Shown in pieces: positions 33,187 to 41,909 of a stretch of 64,000 nt of DNA. Origin of the DNA: CAWDNM01 sp964521195 (GTDB lineage Bacteria > Actinomycetota > Coriobacteriia > Anaerosomatales > JAAXUF01). The stretch spans positions 5,823 to 69,822 of the forward strand of contig CAZFRE010000008.1 of NCBI GenBank assembly GCA_964521195.1. The letters run 5' to 3'. Below the pieces are notes generated by a model. That model had not been told where the DNA came from. It made no database searches and saw only the letters and a list, made by a program, of their open reading frames with translations. The position numbers were made by a program, and so were the translations under genes. Position 1 is the stretch's first letter. Each line of letters starts with the position of its first letter.

Positions 33187-33765
33187 ATGACCGACAACAC
33201 CAACGACACCACCCCCACCGAGCCGATTCCCCCGGTCGCGGAGACGGCAGCCGGCCCCGACGCCCCCGCGGCACCGGAGGCCCCGGCCGCCGAGCATGCC
33301 ACGGCTCCGATGGCGCCGGGCGCTGCCCCGGCCTACACCCCGCCGCCGGCACCCGCCGCCACACCCGTCTCGCAAGGCGACAAGCGCGTGGCGATGGTCG
33401 TGGGCGGGATCGCGGTCGCAGCGGTGCTCGGCATCGGCGTCTTCGCGGCAGGCGTCGCGGTCGGAAGCCGCATAGGCGTCGGTCACGATCGGCAGTTCGC
33501 GATAGGCGGGCAGCAGTTGCCGGGGACGATGCAGAGCGGCCGGCAGGGCTTCGGCAGCGGGCAGCAGGCGCCGGGCATGATGCAAGACGGCGGGCCGGGT
33601 CGAGGCAATGGTCGCGGATTCGACCACGATGACGATGACTCCGACGACTACGCGCAGGGCTACGGCGGCCGACGCGGCCGCGGTGGCCACGGAGCCCCGC
33701 AGGGCTTCGGCGGGCAGGGGAGCGTCTCCCCGACCGCTTCCGTACCGGCGGTACCCGGGCAGTAG
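33187..33765 (+). CDS. Low-complexity single-span protein with acidic/His cluster
   Basis: A 192-residue protein. The cytoplasmic N-terminal half is Pro/Ala-rich with repeated PAAPEAPAAE-like units. One membrane span (about 67-92) is followed by an extracytoplasmic Gly/Gln/Met-rich segment, an acidic patch DHDDDDSDDY (about 146-155), and a Gly/Arg-rich end. Not a recognised family. The acid and Met content could bind cations. A two-component system begins 65 nt downstream beyond a hairpin, making it a possible target or accessory sensor. Confidence 0.65.
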   Translation: MTDNTNDTTPTEPIPPVAETAAGPDAPAAPEAPAAEHATAPMAPGAAPAYTPPPAPAATPVSQGDKRVAMVVGGIAVAAVLGIGVFAAGVAVGSRIGVGHDRQFAIGGQQLPGTMQSGRQGFGSGQQAPGMMQDGGPGRGNGRGFDHDDDDSDDYAQGYGGRRGRGGHGAPQGFGGQGSVSPTASVPAVPGQ

Positions 33766-33775
33766 GTGGCACGCG

Positions 33776-33811
33776 GCGACGGCCGTCCTTTCCCGCAGGG
33801 GCGGCCGTCGC
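33776..33811 (+). terminator. Hairpin between the acidic protein and the response regulator
   Basis: GCGACGGCCG (33776-33785) pairs perfectly with CGGCCGTCGC (33802-33811), 10 bp, 16-nt loop, no U-tract. A promoter -10 follows 5 nt later. Confidence 0.5.
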
Positions 33812-33816
33812 AGTGC

Positions 33817-33822
33817 TACCCT
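33817..33822 (+). promoter_or_regulatory. -10 element for a leaderless response-regulator transcript
   Basis: TACCCT ends 8 nt before the response-regulator ATG, and no ribosome binding site is present. Transcription would start at or next to the ATG, giving a leaderless mRNA. Confidence 0.45.
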
Positions 33823-33830
33823 CAGACGCG

Positions 33831-34532
33831 ATGACCGATCGCACCTACAGCATCCTCGTGATCGAAGACGACCCCGCTGTCGCCGAAGGCCTCGTCGAGG
33901 GCATCGGCGGTGAGGGGTTCGACGTGCACTGGGAGTCGACTGGAACCGGCGGTGTCGCGTATGCGCGGGACAACTCGCCGAGTCTCATCGTGCTCGACGT
34001 GCGACTCCCGGACGGTTCCGGCTTCGACTTCTGCCGGCAGATGCGCATGGCAGGCATGCGCCAGCCGATCCTCATGCTCACGGTGCAATCGGACGAGCTC
34101 GACAAGGTCCTCGGCCTCGAGATGGGTGCCGACGACTACCTCACCAAGCCCTACCGCCTCCGAGAACTCCTCGCACGCATCCGCTCTCTGCTTCGTCGCG
34201 CCTACGGCGAGCTCTCCTCGGCGGAGGCGGACGTGCTCTACGTCGGCGACCTCGTCGTCGACCGCAGCCGGGCGACGGTCACCCGCGACGGAGCGTCGCT
34301 CAGCCTCACACCCACCGAGTTCCGCCTGCTCGTCTTCATGGCGCAGCACCCGGGCCAGGCGTTCTCGCGCGGCCAGCTCATCGAGAACGTGTGGGGCGGC
34401 GACGGTGAGTTCTACGACGACAAGACGGTGAGCGTCCACGTGCGTCGGCTGCGCGAGAAGATCGAGGCCGAGCCGAGCAACCCGCGGCTGCTACTCACGG
34501 TGCCGGGTATCGGCTACCGGCTGGCGATCTGA
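33831..34532 (+). CDS. OmpR/PhoB-family response regulator
   Basis: A 233-residue DNA-binding response regulator. The receiver domain (about 1-120) has the acidic pair EDDP near the start, phospho-acceptor Asp in VLDVRLPDGSGF and Lys in LTKPYRL. The C-terminal winged helix (about 135-230) has LTPTEFRLLVFMAQHPGQAFSR and KTVSVHVRRLREKIE. ATG at 33831; no ribosome binding site, and a -10 lies 8 nt upstream, so probably leaderless. Overlaps the kinase gene by 1 nt. Targets may be the DUF4405/CX4CH cluster upstream, by proximity only. Confidence 0.95.
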   Translation: MTDRTYSILVIEDDPAVAEGLVEGIGGEGFDVHWESTGTGGVAYARDNSPSLIVLDVRLPDGSGFDFCRQMRMAGMRQPILMLTVQSDELDKVLGLEMGADDYLTKPYRLRELLARIRSLLRRAYGELSSAEADVLYVGDLVVDRSRATVTRDGASLSLTPTEFRLLVFMAQHPGQAFSRGQLIENVWGGDGEFYDDKTVSVHVRRLREKIEAEPSNPRLLLTVPGIGYRLAI

Positions 34533-35941
34533 TGGGCGCAGCCTTGCACTCGCGTCCGCTTCGCGCGGAGCTCGCGCTCACGTACGCCGGGATCGCGGCG
34601 CTCACGGCGCTGCTGCTCGGCGGAATCCTGCTCGGGGTTCTCGGCGGCTATTACGACCGCGCCGAGCAAAGCTACCTGCAGTCCGCGGCGCGGCGCATCC
34701 TCAAGAACCCCGAGACCGGCAGCACCATCACCGACGCCCAGGAGTGGGTGCTCGAGTCCGCCGTGGCCGCGCAGGCGCGGGTGAAGCTCTACGACGCGAG
34801 CGGTGTACTCGTCGCCGACTCCGGCCCGGTCACCAGCCTCGACCTCACCGCGCTGACCCGTGGCCGAGGAGAGCGCGGCGAACACCGCGACGAGCGACTG
34901 CCGCAGCCGCTCGGCGAGGGGATCTTCAGCGGCGCGGACACGGCGTCGACGTCGGATGCCTCGCTGCGCATCGCGCTCGCGAACGAGTCGGGCTACTTCG
35001 AGCTCTCAGAGCCGCCCGTCTCCGGCCGCGCTGTCCTGATCGGCATCGCGCAGGCGTGGATCGTCGCGGCGCTGCTATCGGTGGGGCTGGCGGCACTCGC
35101 CGGCTATCTGCTGTCCCGTCGCATCTCGCGCCCGCTGGCCGCGCTCACCGAGGCGAGCGACCGCATGGCCGACGGGGACCTCTCGGCACGCGCGCCCGCG
35201 GTCGCAGGCGACGAGTTCGGCCGCCTCGCCGCCTCGTTCAACACGATGGCCCAGCGCAACGAGACCACCGTCGTGTCGCTGCGCCGGTTCGTCGCCGATG
35301 CGGCGCACGAGATAGGCACGCCCCTCACCGCGCTCGAGGCAGACCTCGAACTCGCCGAGAAGGCCGCGATCACCGACGACGAGCGACGCCTTGTCGCGCG
35401 GGCGCTCGGTCAGGCACGGCGCATCGAGTCGCTGTCGCAGGGGCTGCTGCGCCTGTCGCGCATCGAGGCTGGTGACGCCGGCGCGACGGAGCGGGTGGAC
35501 GTCGCAGCGCTCGTGCGCGAAGCGATCGACACCATCGCCTCGCGCGCCGAACAGGCCGGGTTGGCGCTTGCGGTCGGCGAGATCGCCGAGCCGCTCGTCA
35601 CGCTCGCGGATCACGCCAAGCTGCAGGTCGTCTTCGAGAACCTGCTCGACAACGCGGTGAAGTTCACGCCGGCCGGTGGGAGCATCGCGGTCTCCGCAGT
35701 GCGCGAGGGTGACGAGGCCGTCATCAGCATCGCCGACACCGGCGTCGGCATCCCCCTCGCCGAGCAAGACGTCGTCTTCTCGCGCTTCCACCGGGCACGC
35801 AACGCCGCCTCCTATCCCGGCAGCGGTCTGGGTCTCGCCATCGTGAGCGCGACGGTGGAGCGTGCGGGCGGCACGGTAGGCTTCGAGAGCTCGGAAGCCG
35901 GGACCCGGTTCGAGGTCAGGCTGCCGCTCGCCGGGGCGTAG
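34532..35941 (+). CDS. Sensor histidine kinase
   Basis: A 469-residue membrane kinase partnered with the adjacent regulator. Spans at about 17-38 and 170-192 flank an extracytoplasmic sensor of about 130 residues with no recognised fold. HAMP (about 190-245) and a HisKA dimerisation domain with phospho-acceptor in VADAAHEIGTPLTALEAD follow. The ATP-binding domain shows N-box FENLLDNAVKF, G1 IADTGVGIP and G2 GSGLGLAIV. The H-box reads HEIGTPL rather than the usual HELRTPL. Starts with TGATG overlap. Signal unknown. Confidence 0.95.
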   Translation: MGAALHSRPLRAELALTYAGIAALTALLLGGILLGVLGGYYDRAEQSYLQSAARRILKNPETGSTITDAQEWVLESAVAAQARVKLYDASGVLVADSGPVTSLDLTALTRGRGERGEHRDERLPQPLGEGIFSGADTASTSDASLRIALANESGYFELSEPPVSGRAVLIGIAQAWIVAALLSVGLAALAGYLLSRRISRPLAALTEASDRMADGDLSARAPAVAGDEFGRLAASFNTMAQRNETTVVSLRRFVADAAHEIGTPLTALEADLELAEKAAITDDERRLVARALGQARRIESLSQGLLRLSRIEAGDAGATERVDVAALVREAIDTIASRAEQAGLALAVGEIAEPLVTLADHAKLQVVFENLLDNAVKFTPAGGSIAVSAVREGDEAVISIADTGVGIPLAEQDVVFSRFHRARNAASYPGSGLGLAIVSATVERAGGTVGFESSEAGTRFEVRLPLAGA

Positions 35942-35975
35942 GGCCCGCAACGCTGCACCGCTCGCAGCGTCACGA

Positions 35976-35981
35976 TAGACT
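35976..35981 (+). promoter_or_regulatory. Likely -10 element for the methyltransferase-like gene
   Basis: TAGACT, 38 nt before the GTG start of the following gene. Confidence 0.35.
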
Positions 35982-36019
35982 GTGCCGACTACCGGCAGAC
36001 GCAAGGGGAGGACCACCGC

Positions 36020-36721
36020 GTGTCCGATATCAGGCGTCTCGCGCGCACGGTGTTGCCGCGCGGACTGCGTCGCAAGCTGCGACCGCTACATCGTCGCTAC
36101 GTGTTTCGCCGTGCGCTGGCGCGCTTCCGCCGCGACCCCGCGGCGCATGCCTACGCCGGGAGTCCTGTTCTCGGCGACCTCGTCTATGGTTGGGGTAACG
36201 AGTCGTGGAGCGCGATGACGGGGTTCCTCGCCGAGTCATTGAACGAAGCGCTTCAGGCGCGTGGCCCGATCCTCGAGTGCGGGTCGGGGCTGTCCACCGT
36301 GCTGGTGGGCATCGTCGCAGCGTCGCGTGGCCTGGCCCACGTCGCGCTCGAGCATCAGGATGCGTGGGCCCGGAAGGTCCGTGCCGAACTCGCTCGCTAC
36401 GCACCCGCGAGCGTCGTCGAGTGGCGCCCGCTCGCAGACTACGGTGACTATGAGTGGTACGAGACGCGGGCGCCGCTGCCCGCAGACCGCTTCTCGCTTG
36501 TCGTCTGCGACGGCCCGCCCGGCGACACGCGCGGCGGTCGCTACGGTCTCGTGCCGGTGATGTCGGCGCACCTCGCCCCTGGGTGCGTGATCCTGCTCGA
36601 TGATGCGCACCGCGAAGCGGAACGCGAGATCGCACAGCGCTGGACGCGAGAGCTTCCGGCGAGCGCCGAGTTGCTCGGCGAGGGGCGGCAGCACGTGCGG
36701 CTCGTCGTGGGCAGCGAGTAG
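36020..36721 (+). CDS. Class I SAM-dependent methyltransferase-like protein
   Basis: A 233-residue protein with a basic N-terminal 40 residues, then a Rossmann methyltransferase core: motif I-like ILECGSGLSTVLVGIVA (about 89-105), acidic end of strand 2 in VALEHQDAWARKV, VVCDGPPGDTRGGRYGL, and VILLDDAHREAERE. This resembles Methyltransf_24 proteins, often in polysaccharide or secondary metabolism. GTG start with GGGGAGG about 8 nt upstream. Acceptor unknown. Convergent with the hydrolase gene downstream. Confidence 0.75.
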   Translation: MSDIRRLARTVLPRGLRRKLRPLHRRYVFRRALARFRRDPAAHAYAGSPVLGDLVYGWGNESWSAMTGFLAESLNEALQARGPILECGSGLSTVLVGIVAASRGLAHVALEHQDAWARKVRAELARYAPASVVEWRPLADYGDYEWYETRAPLPADRFSLVVCDGPPGDTRGGRYGLVPVMSAHLAPGCVILLDDAHREAEREIAQRWTRELPASAELLGEGRQHVRLVVGSE

Positions 36722-36769
36722 TCGGGGCGAGCCGATGGCATCGGTCTGCGGCTTCGGGCGGAAGGACCG

Positions 36770-37636
36770 CTACGATGCCGTCTGCCACATCCCCGCGTGG
36801 TCGACGACCGAGAACTCGAGCTTGCCCTGCCCCAGGAGTGAGCCCAGGTAGCCCTTCACCGTGGTGACCGCGAGCCAGTAGCCTGCGGGGTTGTCGGACA
36901 GCCCGCGCTTGCGCGACACGAGCGCGATAGCCTCCTCGGTGGTGTGGGGCTTGTGCAGCGCTGTCAGCAGCAGCTCCCGGATGTCCTCGATCTGCTCGAG
37001 GTGGAACGCGATGTCGCGCATCGCCTGTGCGCGATCGGCGAGCTCGCCGTGACCGGGCACGAGCCAGTCGAAGTCGATGCCCCGGATGCGTTCGAGCGAC
37101 TTCGCGACGAGATCGGGATCGATGGCGTAGGGCAGGGGGTGGCGCTTCCAGAGCGTTTCCTCGTAGAGCGCGTCGCCGGTGAACAGCACCCCGTCGCGCG
37201 TGAGGAACGCCGTGTGCCCGAGCGTGTGACCCGGCAGCGCGAACGGGGTCGCTCGGCGGTCAGCCCAGTCTTCGATCAGCGCGTCGACCTTGCACGGGAC
37301 ACCCACGAACAGCTTTGTGACGAGGGTGTCGCCCGGCTTCGCCCAGCTGAACATGCCTCGGATGTTGATGTCCGGGTTCTCGACGAGCGCCGCATCGTCT
37401 CGGGCGGCGAAGACCGTCGCCCCGCGGTCGCGCACCACCGACCCCACCGCGAAGTGGTCGGCGTGGCCGTGGGTGATGGCGAGACAGTCGGTGGCGACGT
37501 TGTCGTAGGCCTCGGCCTCAGGGCCGGTGTCGATGATGAGGCCGTCGATGAATCCGGAGTTCGTGAGCCCCGGAAGGTAGTGCGTGTCACCTGCGATGTG
37601 GATGGCGCCTGTCGGCGGATCAAGCCGGTCGGTCAT
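36770..37636 (-). CDS. Metallo-beta-lactamase-fold hydrolase
   Basis: A 288-residue metallo-hydrolase with the binuclear metal motif THGHADH (about 76-82), a second His in LPGHTLGHTA, Asp in LFTGDALYEE and GHGEL near the middle. The C-terminal helical region (PHTTEEAIALVSRKRGL) resembles the winged-helix tail of glyoxalase II/RNase Z-like MBL proteins. ATG at 37636 with GAGGTG about 9 nt upstream. It lies 58 nt beyond the hydrogenase maturation protease on the same strand and may be the last gene of that operon. Substrate unknown. Confidence 0.88.
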   Translation of the reverse strand: MTDRLDPPTGAIHIAGDTHYLPGLTNSGFIDGLIIDTGPEAEAYDNVATDCLAITHGHADHFAVGSVVRDRGATVFAARDDAALVENPDINIRGMFSWAKPGDTLVTKLFVGVPCKVDALIEDWADRRATPFALPGHTLGHTAFLTRDGVLFTGDALYEETLWKRHPLPYAIDPDLVAKSLERIRGIDFDWLVPGHGELADRAQAMRDIAFHLEQIEDIRELLLTALHKPHTTEEAIALVSRKRGLSDNPAGYWLAVTTVKGYLGSLLGQGKLEFSVVDHAGMWQTAS

Positions 37637-37694
37637 GTCGCGAATCACCTCGGGATGAGTATGACACGCGCCCGCCGCGCTCCGGGCCGACGGC

Positions 37695-38159
37695 CTACGC
37701 CTCGCCGAGGGTCGCGAGCCTGAGCGCTTCCGCCGCCGCTGCGGGGACCGCGGCCTCGACCGCCGGTGTGCAACTCTCAGAGAACGTCGTGTCGTCGGCG
37801 ATCTGGACTCCCACGATGTCCACGCGGTCAGGAACAGGCCGCCCGAGCCGACGCCCCATCTCCAGCGCCGTCGGCAGGTCGATCTGGTGGGCTGCGACCA
37901 AGTGGAGAGATGGCTCGATGGCGTCGCTTGCGAACGTCACGACCTCGCCCGGCTCCGCGTCACGCAGTCTCACCGCGTCCACGACCACGGCCCGGTCGAA
38001 CCCCTCGAGCAGGTCGATGAGCGCGAAGCCGGCGAGTTCGGCCTCCTTGACGACGACGCCGGGCGGCGCGCCCTGCTCGGCGATAAGGCGAGCGACCTTG
38101 ATGCCGACCCCGTCGTCACACAGGATCGCATTACCCAGCCCGAGGATGAGGGTTTTCAC
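37695..38159 (-). CDS. [NiFe] hydrogenase maturation protease (HyaD/HycI family)
   Basis: A 154-residue endopeptidase that removes the C-terminal tail of the hydrogenase large subunit once nickel is in place. Family motifs GLGNAILCDDGVGIKVA (residues 7-23), a metal-binding acidic residue in VVVDAVRL and His in VAAHQIDLP. It lies 4 nt after the TusA gene, in the operon encoding its presumed substrate, whose large subunit has a 39-residue extension after the last Ni-site His. Confidence 0.93.
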   Translation of the reverse strand: MKTLILGLGNAILCDDGVGIKVARLIAEQGAPPGVVVKEAELAGFALIDLLEGFDRAVVVDAVRLRDAEPGEVVTFASDAIEPSLHLVAAHQIDLPTALEMGRRLGRPVPDRVDIVGVQIADDTTFSESCTPAVEAAVPAAAAEALRLATLGEA

Positions 38160-38163
38160 GTGG

Positions 38164-38385
38164 TCAGAACTGGATCTGCACCACGGTGATGCCGCCGCTC
38201 TTGTTCACCGCGAGCAGCGTCTTGTTCATGCGTTCGCACCACTTGCGGACGTCGTCCTCGAACGTCTCGCAGTCCGCCGTCGCCTCGAGCACGTCCCCGG
38301 GATGCATCTGGGGCAACATCCCGGTGATCTTCAGGATGGGCTGCGGACAGCGCATTCCCATGCAGTCGAGTGTCTGAGTCGCCAT
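38164..38385 (-). CDS. TusA-family sulfur carrier protein
   Basis: A 73-residue sulfurtransferase-like carrier. The CPxP motif is present in DCMGMRCPQPILKI, with the reactive Cys at 13; a second Cys (C8) and CETFEDDVRKWCERM follow the two-layer fold. Such proteins carry persulfide sulfur to tRNA modification, molybdenum cofactor or sulfur-oxidising heterodisulfide-like complexes. Its place between hdrA and the hydrogenase protease ties it to the Mvh-Hdr operon rather than to tRNA thiolation. Role inferred. Confidence 0.9.
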   Translation of the reverse strand: MATQTLDCMGMRCPQPILKITGMLPQMHPGDVLEATADCETFEDDVRKWCERMNKTLLAVNKSGGITVVQIQF

Positions 38386-38412
38386 GTCGTCTTCCCTCCG
38401 CGTGCGTATCGG

Positions 38413-40410
38413 CTACCGGGCAACCACATCATGCCGCTGTGCGGCGAGCGTGTGAATCTCGGCGAGGAGCTGTTCGTCGGTGAAGTGCCGTCCCTCGATC
38501 GCCGATGACGGGCACGCCGAGACGCACGTGCCGCATCCTTGGCACAGCAGCTCGTTGACGTGCGCGACCTTGCGTTCGGCATCGAAGGCGATCGCCTTGT
38601 AGGGGCAGGCGAGGATGCAGACCTGGCAACCGCCGCAGAGCGTGTCGTCGACGAGAGCGGTGGCGGCCTCGCGCACGAGCCTCTGTCCCGGCACCAGCGC
38701 CGAGAGGACCGCACCGGCCGTGGCCGCAGCCTGCGTCGCCGCCGAGGCGACGTCGGTCTCGGCGTGGGCGGAGCCTGCGACGAAGACGCCGTCGACGCGG
38801 CTCGCATAGGGCTTGAGGCGCTTGTTGGCGACGAGAACGTACCCCGCGCCGTCGACGTCGACGCCCAGTTCGTTCGCCAGCGCGACACCGTCGGGGTCGC
38901 CCACGTGCGGCGGCGCCATGACGACGAGGTCGAACGCGCCGGCGCGCGGACGTTCGGCGGCAGCGAGGCGCGCGGTCACCGTGACGCCGCCGTCCTCAGC
39001 GGCCTCGACGCTCACGCTGTCGCCGGACTCGAGCCGCACGACCCGGACGTTGCCGGGCGCATCGCCGCTCGCCGCGGCATGCGCATAGTGCGGGCCGCCG
39101 AGCTGGCGGTCGAAGGCGAGCTCGACGATCTCGGCGTCGGGCAGCTTGTGCGACGCTTCGAGTGCCTGCTTCGCGATGGCGAGGCAGCATGTCTGGGAGC
39201 ACGTCTCGGCGGGCGCCCCCCCGCACGCATCGGCGCAGTGCACGAAGGCGATCCGCGCAGGCGTGGAGCCGTCGGCGAGACGGATCTCGCCACCCGTGGG
39301 ACCGTCGGGATTGATGATGCGCTCGAACTCCCACGTCGTCATCACGTTGGGGAGGTCGTACGCGCCGCCGCCCTCGAGCGCGAGCTGCGAGCCGGTCGCG
39401 AGGATGATCGCCCCCACCTTGCGTTCGACGAGCTCGTCACCGCCATCGAGGCTGATCACGCCGAACGGGCACGCGCCCACGCACGCGACGCATTCACCGC
39501 CGTTGAAGTGCAGGCACGTCTTCTCGTCGACGACCGCGGCGTTCGGCATCGCGCCCACATAGGGGATGTGCACGGCCTTGCGCTCGGTCATCCCCACGTT
39601 CGCCTCGTCCGGCACGCTCACCGGGCAGCCGGCCGAACACATGTCGATGCAGCCGAAACAGCCCGCGGTGTCCACGTGCCGGTCGTGCCGCCGCACGGTC
39701 GCCGTGAAGTTCCCCAGGTAGCCGACCACCTCGTCGACCTCCGAGGAGAGCATGAGCTCGATCCTCGGGTGATGGAGCACCTTGTCCATCACCGGCTCGA
39801 GCAAGCACGGCGCGCAGTCCATGTCGGGGTAGATCTCGCTGAGCAGCACGACCTTGCCGCCCACGGCCGCCTCGCGCTCGACGAGCGTGACGTCGCGTCC
39901 GGAGTCGGCGAGCAGCAGTGCGGCGGTCATGCCCGCCACACCCGAGCCGACCACGAGCACGCCGGTCTCGGCGTCGAGCTCCGGTGCGACGAGCGGTTCC
40001 TGGCGGCCGACGCGCGCCACGGCGGCCGCGATCATGTCGGCGGCCTTCGCGGTGGCCTTGTCGCGGTCGGGGGTGACCCATGCGACCTGCTCGCGGATGT
40101 TGGCGCGCGCGAGCGTGTACGGGTTGCGCCCGGCATCGACACAGGCCTCGTCGAAGTCCTTCTGGTGCTCGCGCGGCGTGCACGCGGCGACGACCGGCAG
40201 CAGGTCCGGGTTCTCACGCAGCTTGTCGGCGACGAAGGCTTTGCCCTCGGCCGAGCACAGCGTCGCATGTCGCACGACGGCACCGACGCCCGGCATCGCC
40301 GAGACCTGCGCCTCGAGCGCGTCCATGTCCATGAGGTCGCGGATGATCGGGCCGCACTCGCACAGGAAGACGAGCTTGTCGGCTGGCGCCGCTGCGTGCT
40401 TGGCACTCAT
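38413..40410 (-). CDS. hdrA: HdrA-like heterodisulfide reductase FAD/iron-sulfur subunit
   Basis: A 665-residue electron-bifurcating-type flavoprotein. An N-terminal domain with CECGPII and CSAEGK is followed by the FAD-binding motif VLVVGSGVAGMTAALLLADSG. A Cys cluster (CFGCIDMCSAGC) and a ferredoxin-like insertion (CVACVGACPF) follow, with a C-terminal 2[4Fe-4S] ferredoxin (CGGCQVCILACP, CQGCGTCVSACP). It is downstream of and overlapping mvhA (ATGA), so it probably receives electrons from hydrogen through MvhD. No hdrB or hdrC is in the window. ATG at 40410 with GGGAGG upstream. Confidence 0.92.
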   Translation of the reverse strand: MSAKHAAAPADKLVFLCECGPIIRDLMDMDALEAQVSAMPGVGAVVRHATLCSAEGKAFVADKLRENPDLLPVVAACTPREHQKDFDEACVDAGRNPYTLARANIREQVAWVTPDRDKATAKAADMIAAAVARVGRQEPLVAPELDAETGVLVVGSGVAGMTAALLLADSGRDVTLVEREAAVGGKVVLLSEIYPDMDCAPCLLEPVMDKVLHHPRIELMLSSEVDEVVGYLGNFTATVRRHDRHVDTAGCFGCIDMCSAGCPVSVPDEANVGMTERKAVHIPYVGAMPNAAVVDEKTCLHFNGGECVACVGACPFGVISLDGGDELVERKVGAIILATGSQLALEGGGAYDLPNVMTTWEFERIINPDGPTGGEIRLADGSTPARIAFVHCADACGGAPAETCSQTCCLAIAKQALEASHKLPDAEIVELAFDRQLGGPHYAHAAASGDAPGNVRVVRLESGDSVSVEAAEDGGVTVTARLAAAERPRAGAFDLVVMAPPHVGDPDGVALANELGVDVDGAGYVLVANKRLKPYASRVDGVFVAGSAHAETDVASAATQAAATAGAVLSALVPGQRLVREAATALVDDTLCGGCQVCILACPYKAIAFDAERKVAHVNELLCQGCGTCVSACPSSAIEGRHFTDEQLLAEIHTLAAQRHDVVAR

Positions 40411-41909
40411 CGCGCACCTCCCTCGATCCGCTCGAGCGAGCCGTCGGAGCCGCGTCGCATCCCGCCGAGCGGCTCGCCGTCGGGTCCGAACGTGCGGACC
40501 TCGAGCGGGCTTGCGCCCGGCAGCGCGTGCGTCGCGCAGCCGAAGCACGGATCGTAGGCGCGGAATGCCATCTCGATCTGGTTCATGAGCGGCTCGGTGA
40601 GCTCGACGCCGGGGCGGACGAGCTCCTTGGCGGCGGTGAGCACGGAGAGCTGGATCGCGGGGTACTGGTACGTGGTGCCGACGATGAGGTTCGCCTTCTG
40701 AACGATGCCGTTCTCGTCGGTGATGTAGTGGTGCGTGAGCAGGCCGCGCGGCGCCTCCACGGTGCCGACGCCTTCGCGCGGCGTGCCGCTCGGCACGGTG
40801 CGTACGTCCGGCGACGTGAGGCGTTCGTCGTTCGCGAACCGGTCCACGAGCTCGGCTGCCTGCAGCATCTCGATGAGGCGTGCCCAGTGGAACGCGAGCG
40901 TCTGGTGGACGGGCTTGCCGCCGAAGGTGTCGTAGAAGCGCTCGTACTCGGCCTGCGCGCGCGGCGTCTGCATGCCGTCGCTCGCGTTGAGCGACCCGAG
41001 CGGACCCGTGCGCATGATGTAGCGCGAGGTCTCATCGGAGACGCCGTGCCAGCCGAAGCGCTTGAGGTAGGGCATCTTCAGGTAGCTCCACGGCACGATC
41101 GCCTCGGCGATGTGCTCGAGGTAGTCGGCCGGCGCGTAGCGCACGACCTCGTGGCCGTCGGCGTCGACGATACGGACCTCGCCGTCGTAGGCGTCGGGCT
41201 GGTTATCCGAGTTCACGAGCGCGAGGTACGACGTCTGGTTGTAGTACGCCTCCGAGAGGACCATCGCCTTGAGCCGCTCGTCGCGAAGGACGAGCAGGTC
41301 GAAGATCGCGAGCGACTCCTGCGCGAACTCGACCATGTACGCGCCGATCTCCTTGAGGCGCGCTGCGCTCTGTGCCGAGACGGGCTTGCTGATACCGCCC
41401 GGCACCATGTCGACCGGATGGATACGGCGTCCGCCGAGGATCTCGGCGACCTCGTGGCCCTCCTTGCGCATGCGGATCACCTTGCCCGCAAGCTCGGCCC
41501 CCACCTTATTGATGACGCCGATGATGTTGCGCTCGGCCGCCGGCGCGTCCGGTCCGACGATGAAGTCCGGCCCGCCGAGCGCGTAGAAGTGCGTGGCGTG
41601 GTCGCCGGCCATGAACGCGTTGTACTGGAGGCGGCGGATGACCTCCGCGGCCTCGGGGATGTGCACGTTGTAGACGGCGTCGGCGGCTTTGGCCGCTGCC
41701 GCGTGGTGCGCCTCCGGGCATACGCCGCAGATACGTGACGTGATCTGGGGCATCTCCTCGACGGGCCTGCCCTCGAGGAACTTCTCGAAGCCGCGCAGCT
41801 CGGGGATGACGAGGTAGGCCTCGTCGACGTAGCCGCGCTCGCCGAGGAACAGGTCGATGCGGCCGTGGCCCTCGAGCCGGGTGATGGGGTCGATGCTGAT
41901 GCGGGTCAC
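40407..41909 (-). CDS. mvhA: [NiFe] hydrogenase large subunit (MvhA-like, group 3)
   Basis: A 500-residue catalytic subunit that splits or forms hydrogen in the cytoplasm. Both nickel motifs are intact: RICGVCPEAHH (about 59-69) and DPCFGCATH (about 453-461). A 39-residue tail follows His 461 and would be cleaved by the protease encoded downstream. Overall features match methyl-viologen-reducing, HdrA-linked hydrogenases. GTG at 41909 with AGGAGGTG upstream, overlapping the small-subunit stop (GTGA). Electron acceptor is inferred from the operon. Confidence 0.96.
   Translation of the reverse strand: MTRISIDPITRLEGHGRIDLFLGERGYVDEAYLVIPELRGFEKFLEGRPVEEMPQITSRICGVCPEAHHAAAAKAADAVYNVHIPEAAEVIRRLQYNAFMAGDHATHFYALGGPDFIVGPDAPAAERNIIGVINKVGAELAGKVIRMRKEGHEVAEILGGRRIHPVDMVPGGISKPVSAQSAARLKEIGAYMVEFAQESLAIFDLLVLRDERLKAMVLSEAYYNQTSYLALVNSDNQPDAYDGEVRIVDADGHEVVRYAPADYLEHIAEAIVPWSYLKMPYLKRFGWHGVSDETSRYIMRTGPLGSLNASDGMQTPRAQAEYERFYDTFGGKPVHQTLAFHWARLIEMLQAAELVDRFANDERLTSPDVRTVPSGTPREGVGTVEAPRGLLTHHYITDENGIVQKANLIVGTTYQYPAIQLSVLTAAKELVRPGVELTEPLMNQIEMAFRAYDPCFGCATHALPGASPLEVRTFGPDGEPLGGMRRGSDGSLERIEGGAR

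Noticed and set aside
38539..40557. 672-codon plus-strand ORF opposite hdrA
   Set aside because: hdrA on the minus strand has all expected Cys clusters; the plus-strand frame is low-complexity Arg/Asp/Val.
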